Shown piece by piece: positions 60,782 through 64,000 of a stretch of 64,000 bases of DNA (position 1 is the first letter of the stretch; each line of letters begins with the position of its first letter). Made by a program: the position numbers and the translations under genes. The stretch comes from Thermoanaerobaculia bacterium (GTDB lineage Bacteria; Acidobacteriota; Thermoanaerobaculia; Multivoradales; J023). The stretch lies in contig JAUIJL010000012.1 of assembly GCA_030431255.1 (NCBI GenBank), positions 186,001 to 250,000 of the forward strand. Reading direction: 5' to 3'. The notes under the pieces are model-generated. The model worked only from the letters and a program-made list of their open reading frames with translations. It was not told the origin of the DNA and did no database searches.

Positions 60782-63588
60782 CCTCTTCCGACCCATCCCG
60801 CCACCTCCGTCGATTGGGTCTCGATCTGCGCCCCGGCGAAGGGCGGGTATGTGTCTCGCTTTTTGCCTTCCACTTTCTGCTCCTGGCGTTTCAGTACACG
60901 GTTAAATCCGTTCGCCAGTCCACCTTCATCGACTCCCTGGGCGCCGAGCAGCTGCCCTTGGCCTACCTCTTGGTGGCGATCTGCACCTATCCGCTGATGG
61001 TCGCCTACCAACGGCTCGCCGGCCGGATACCGATCGACCGACTGCTGGCGGCCACCGCGGTCCTGGTGGCCTGTACCCTGCCCGGGTTCGGACTCTGGTT
61101 CTACCGCGCGCCGAGCTCGCCGTGGCCCAGCATGGTCTTCTATGTGTGGACCTCCATCGTGGGTGTTCTACTGGTCAGCCAATTTTGGAGCTTTGCCGGC
61201 CTGCGCTTGGATCCTCGCCAGGCCCGTCGGCTTTTCGCCTCGGTGGGCGCCGGCGGCATTTTGGGCTCGGTGGCCGGTGGGCAAATCGCCCGTTGGACCG
61301 CCTCGACCTCCCTCGGAGCATGGTCCGCCGGGCCTTGGGCGGCTATGCTCGTCGCCGCGGTCCTGCTGTTGATCTCAGCCGGCGCCCTTTCGCTTTCAGG
61401 CACGTGGCTGCGCCCCACCCGGTCGCCCGATCGCCCCAAGACGCGCGCGACACCGTCCGCCCTCACCGGCATCCGCGTGGCGCGACGGTCGAAGTACCTG
61501 CAATGCCTGAGCCTCGGCATGTTGTTGGCCGCCCTGGTCGCCCAAATCGTCGACCTGCAATTTGCCTGGGTAGTGGAGCAAGGCACCCACAGCTTGGAGC
61601 AACGGACCGCTGCCTTCGGCAACCTCTACAGCGTCATGGGCGTGGCCGCGTTCCTCTTCCAATTGGTATTCACCGCCCGTATCCACCGACATCTGGGAAT
61701 GGGCTTTGCCCTGCGAGTGCTACCGACCGCCAACGGCATCGGCTCCGCGCTGTTTCTGGCCTCGGTTTTCTTGGCCCCAGGGCTCACGGCGGCGGCCGTG
61801 TGGGGTCTCAAGATCGCCGAGAACGGGCTCCGATATTCCCTGGAGCAAGCCACCCGCGAGCTGCTTTTCTTGCCGATTCCGGAATCCCAACGGGCCCAGG
61901 CGAAGGCGTTCGTGGACGTCTTCATCCAACGCATCGCCAAAGGGTTGGCGGCGGTGGCTTTGTTGACGGTGACTTTCGGCTGGATGTCGGTGCCCCACAC
62001 CGCTTGGCTGGCCTTGCTGGCGGTGATGGTGTGGCTGTGGGTGGTGGAGCAAACCCGCCGACGCTACGTCGCCTCCTTCCGCCAGGGGCTTTTGGAGCGG
62101 GTCCCGGACCCGGATTGGGCACAGACCTTGGACCTCCGCGACGCCGCTACCCTGGAAATCTTGGTGGCCGGGCTGGGCAGCCCCGACGCCCGCGAGGTCT
62201 GCCACAGCCTGGAGCTGCTGAGCAGCCATCAAAAGGGCCACCTGGTGCCACCGTGGATCCTCGCCCACGACCACGCGGAGGTGCGCTTGGCGGCCCTGGA
62301 CGTCTTCCGGGCTTGCGGCAGGGAAGAAGCGTCTCCGTGGGTGGAAAAGCTGCTGTCGGACCCTGAGCCCGCGATTCGAGCCACCGCCATCCGGACGCTG
62401 GCGAGCATCGCGCCGGCTGATTTATGCGACACCATGGGTGCTCGCCTCCAAGATCAGGACCCCAAGATTCGGGCGGTGGCCGCCGGCTACCTCGCCGCCC
62501 AAAAGCATCCGGAGCTGAGGGCCGGAGGGGAGCGGGCCCTGGAGGCGATGGTCAACGATCCCGAGCCGGATTCACGCCGACAAGCGGCCTACGCCTTGGG
62601 CGGACTTCCGGAGCCCACTCTCCATGCGGAGCTGGTTCAATTGCTCTACGACAACGAGCTCGGGGTGAGCCGCGCCGCGGTGCACGCGGTCGAGCAACGG
62701 TGCTCGAGGGGCCAGGCGTCACCCCTCTACGCGCCGATCCTGGTCTCCCTGCTCCGCCGACGTCGGATCAAACACGAAGCCCGTTCAGCGCTCGTCGCCT
62801 ACGGGGAATCGATCATTCCCGCGCTCCAACATTTCATGTTCGACCCCGGAGAGGAGATCTGGGTGCGGAGGGCATTGCCCAAGACCTTGGCACGAATCGG
62901 CGGCCCCCGCGCCCTCGAAGCCTTGGTCGACGGTCTCGCGACCCGCGACGGGTTGCAACGCCAGAAAGTGATCGAAGCCTTGGGCTCCCTCCGGAACCAG
63001 GGCTTCGCACCGGATCCGAGCCTGGTCGAAGGTCAGATCGCTGTGGAATGCCATCAATTTCTGCGCATCCGCTTCGACCTTTGGAGCCTCGAAGCCCAAC
63101 GGAGGCACCCCTCCCCCCGACTTTTGGAACGGCTGCTGCAAGACCGCCTGGATCGACGATTCAACAATATCTTCGCTTTGCTGGCGCTCTTGCACCCGGT
63201 GAGCGAGATCCGCGCCGCCTACCGAGGCATCCGTCGCAACCGATCGGACCATCGAGTGCACGCCCTCGAATATCTCGACAATCTGCTCGCCGGCAGCACC
63301 CGCCAACAGGTCTTCGCGGTCATCGACGAGCTGCCCCGAGCCGAGCGTCTACGAGCCGCCCACCGGCTCTACGGCCTTTCCACTCCCACCGTGGCCGAGG
63401 TGCTCGACCGCTGCCTGCAACGCTCCGCCGGTGATGTCGACGCCGCTTGGTTGACCGCCGCCGCCCTGTGGTTCATTCACGAAGAAGCCCTGGAAGAGCT
63501 CTTTCCCGTCATCCGTAGGGTGGCGGAGTCGGATAAAAATCCGGTGATTCTCGAAACCGCGGAGCTGCTGATGAGCCGCATCCCTTGA
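60778..63588 (+). CDS. Npt1/TLC-like nucleotide transporter fused to HEAT repeats
   Basis: 936 residues. The first 450 form about twelve membrane helices with the ATP/ADP translocase-like pattern (FHFLLLAFQYTVKSVRQSTFIDSLGAEQLPLAYLL; WSFAGLRLDPRQARRLFASVGAGGILGSVAGG; QRAQAKAFVDVFIQRIAKGLAA). From about 490 to the end run HEAT-type helical repeats (HAEVRLAALDVFRACGREEASPWVEKLLSDPEPAIRATAIRTL). Such fusions are known outside obligate intracellular bacteria, where exchange of host ATP is not expected; substrate is therefore unknown. It ends the glycan gene run. Confidence 0.82.
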   Translation: MTSSDPSRHLRRLGLDLRPGEGRVCVSLFAFHFLLLAFQYTVKSVRQSTFIDSLGAEQLPLAYLLVAICTYPLMVAYQRLAGRIPIDRLLAATAVLVACTLPGFGLWFYRAPSSPWPSMVFYVWTSIVGVLLVSQFWSFAGLRLDPRQARRLFASVGAGGILGSVAGGQIARWTASTSLGAWSAGPWAAMLVAAVLLLISAGALSLSGTWLRPTRSPDRPKTRATPSALTGIRVARRSKYLQCLSLGMLLAALVAQIVDLQFAWVVEQGTHSLEQRTAAFGNLYSVMGVAAFLFQLVFTARIHRHLGMGFALRVLPTANGIGSALFLASVFLAPGLTAAAVWGLKIAENGLRYSLEQATRELLFLPIPESQRAQAKAFVDVFIQRIAKGLAAVALLTVTFGWMSVPHTAWLALLAVMVWLWVVEQTRRRYVASFRQGLLERVPDPDWAQTLDLRDAATLEILVAGLGSPDAREVCHSLELLSSHQKGHLVPPWILAHDHAEVRLAALDVFRACGREEASPWVEKLLSDPEPAIRATAIRTLASIAPADLCDTMGARLQDQDPKIRAVAAGYLAAQKHPELRAGGERALEAMVNDPEPDSRRQAAYALGGLPEPTLHAELVQLLYDNELGVSRAAVHAVEQRCSRGQASPLYAPILVSLLRRRRIKHEARSALVAYGESIIPALQHFMFDPGEEIWVRRALPKTLARIGGPRALEALVDGLATRDGLQRQKVIEALGSLRNQGFAPDPSLVEGQIAVECHQFLRIRFDLWSLEAQRRHPSPRLLERLLQDRLDRRFNNIFALLALLHPVSEIRAAYRGIRRNRSDHRVHALEYLDNLLAGSTRQQVFAVIDELPRAERLRAAHRLYGLSTPTVAEVLDRCLQRSAGDVDAAWLTAAALWFIHEEALEELFPVIRRVAESDKNPVILETAELLMSRIP

Positions 63589-63649
63589 TCGATGGCGAAG
63601 CGGGTGATTTCAACCCTCCACGCCGGCAGCTGGAGACGTGGACAAGGCG

Positions 63650-63711
63650 TTGACAAATAGAACCGATTCGGTCCAGTATTTATCTCACCCTGTTGAGAGC
63701 GAGTCTCAACA
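63650..63711 (+). promoter_or_regulatory. promoter with Fur-like operator of the iron lipoprotein gene
   Basis: TTGACA (63650-63655) and CAGTAT (63674-63679), 18 bases apart, form a promoter. ACCGATTCGGT, a palindrome, lies in the spacer. TGTTGAGA-GCGAG-TCTCAACA (63691-63711) follows at the start of the transcript; its arms and 5-base spacing equal those of Fur sites of the TTGAGAATGATTCTCAA kind, though the centre differs. Confidence 0.5.
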
Positions 63712-63816
63712 ACAGCCCATAGGAGGCGCTTCCGACCATTCGGTGCCGGATCGCGCTTCGAGCATCGCTCGCCAACCTCCCCCAGGCTCCAATGAATGCC
63801 CATGGAAAGGCTAAAT

Positions 63817-64000
63817 ATGTTTCGCACGATGTTGCTCGGTCTCGTTCTGATCTTTGGTGGCGTCATGGCCTGCTCGACGCCGGACGCCTCACAGCCCGAA
63901 ACGCCCGGCACCGAGGCGGACCCAGCCTCCGCGGAAGCTTCTACCGACCCGTCCAGTGACGCCGTGGTGGCCGACGCGGGCGTGGTGAATGTCTACTCGG
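63817..64000 (+). CDS. probable iron-binding ABC transporter lipoprotein, 3' part beyond the window
   Basis: The first 61 codons are visible, ATG seven bases behind GAAAGG. A lipoprotein signal ends in GGVMAC. After an Asp/Ala/Ser-rich linker the mature part begins GVVNVYS, the opening of AfuA/FutA-type ferric iron-binding proteins (VVNVYSxRHY). These bind Fe(III) outside the inner membrane and pass it to an ABC permease. The upstream Fur-like repeat supports iron control. With so little of the protein present, other class of binding proteins is possible. Confidence 0.62.
   Translation, partial: MFRTMLLGLVLIFGGVMACSTPDASQPETPGTEADPASAEASTDPSSDAVVADAGVVNVYS

Overview
The window is a GC-rich bacterial chromosome segment, densely packed, with no rRNA, phage block or CRISPR array. 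Several family types point to the Acidobacteriota, perhaps the Thermoanaerobaculia/Holophagae side: a GWxTD-like secreted protein, an acidobacterial-type VWFA protein, a class II (archaeal-type) GAPDH, an Npt1-like nucleotide transporter fused to HEAT repeats, and secreted proteins with a recurring C-terminal domain. This placement is inference from gene content; there is no 16S gene here. An in-frame UGA with a bacterial SECIS-like hairpin shows that the organism very probably uses selenocysteine.

Layout. 0-3.4 kb: the 5' part of a DUF4917 (SIR2-like) gene on the minus strand, then an ECF sigma / Cys-rich membrane protein / membrane protein operon ending in a strong terminator. 3.5-12.3 kb: S10 carboxypeptidase and Kv-type channel, class II GAPDH, RlmD-like methyltransferase with a long disordered tail, QueD-like protein, a short SelW-like selenoprotein missed by ordinary ORF calling, GWxTD-like protein and a KAS III. 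12.4-25 kb: RNase HI, alpha/beta hydrolase, a candidate small RNA, TPR protein, THEM6-like thioesterase, CadC-like regulator, Lrp regulator with an EamA exporter, zinc-ribbon membrane protein, PQQ-type sugar dehydrogenase, SGNH hydrolase and a degenerate subtilase. 25-32.5 kb: a locus built around an NtrB/NtrC-like pair, with two perfect 16-bp palindromes and two sigma-54-type promoters in front of a membrane protein and a 1065-residue VWFA protein. 32.6-47.3 kb: a large secreted propeller/ricin protein, MltA, TrpS, a peptidase-MA-like protein, a PaaK-type ligase, a DUF98 chorismate-lyase-like protein, an aldo/keto reductase and IleRS. Two dispersed ~180-bp elements here have terminal stems that differ in sequence but stay perfectly paired.

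47.4-52.3 kb is a membrane glycosyltransferase-like gene followed by an islet of lower-GC, unrecognised sequence bounded by REP-like palindromes and tRNA-Ser. It carries the most unusual feature of the window: a tandemly duplicated cassette, each copy with a strong Shine-Dalgarno site, a 19-codon ORF (pattern IQSxxKAGxxGxxxPEG) and a downstream hairpin. It lies behind a perfect 20-bp palindrome placed over a core promoter and faces a convergent TPR gene. A peptide plus TPR-receptor signalling unit is one reading; it is a hypothesis.

52.3-63.6 kb: tRNA-Ser(UGA) directly downstream of serS, then a tightly coupled run of two large membrane proteins, three GT2 glycosyltransferases and the transporter-HEAT protein, probably a cell-surface glycan locus. 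The window ends in the start of a lipoprotein that looks like an iron-binding ABC component, preceded by a Fur-like inverted repeat.
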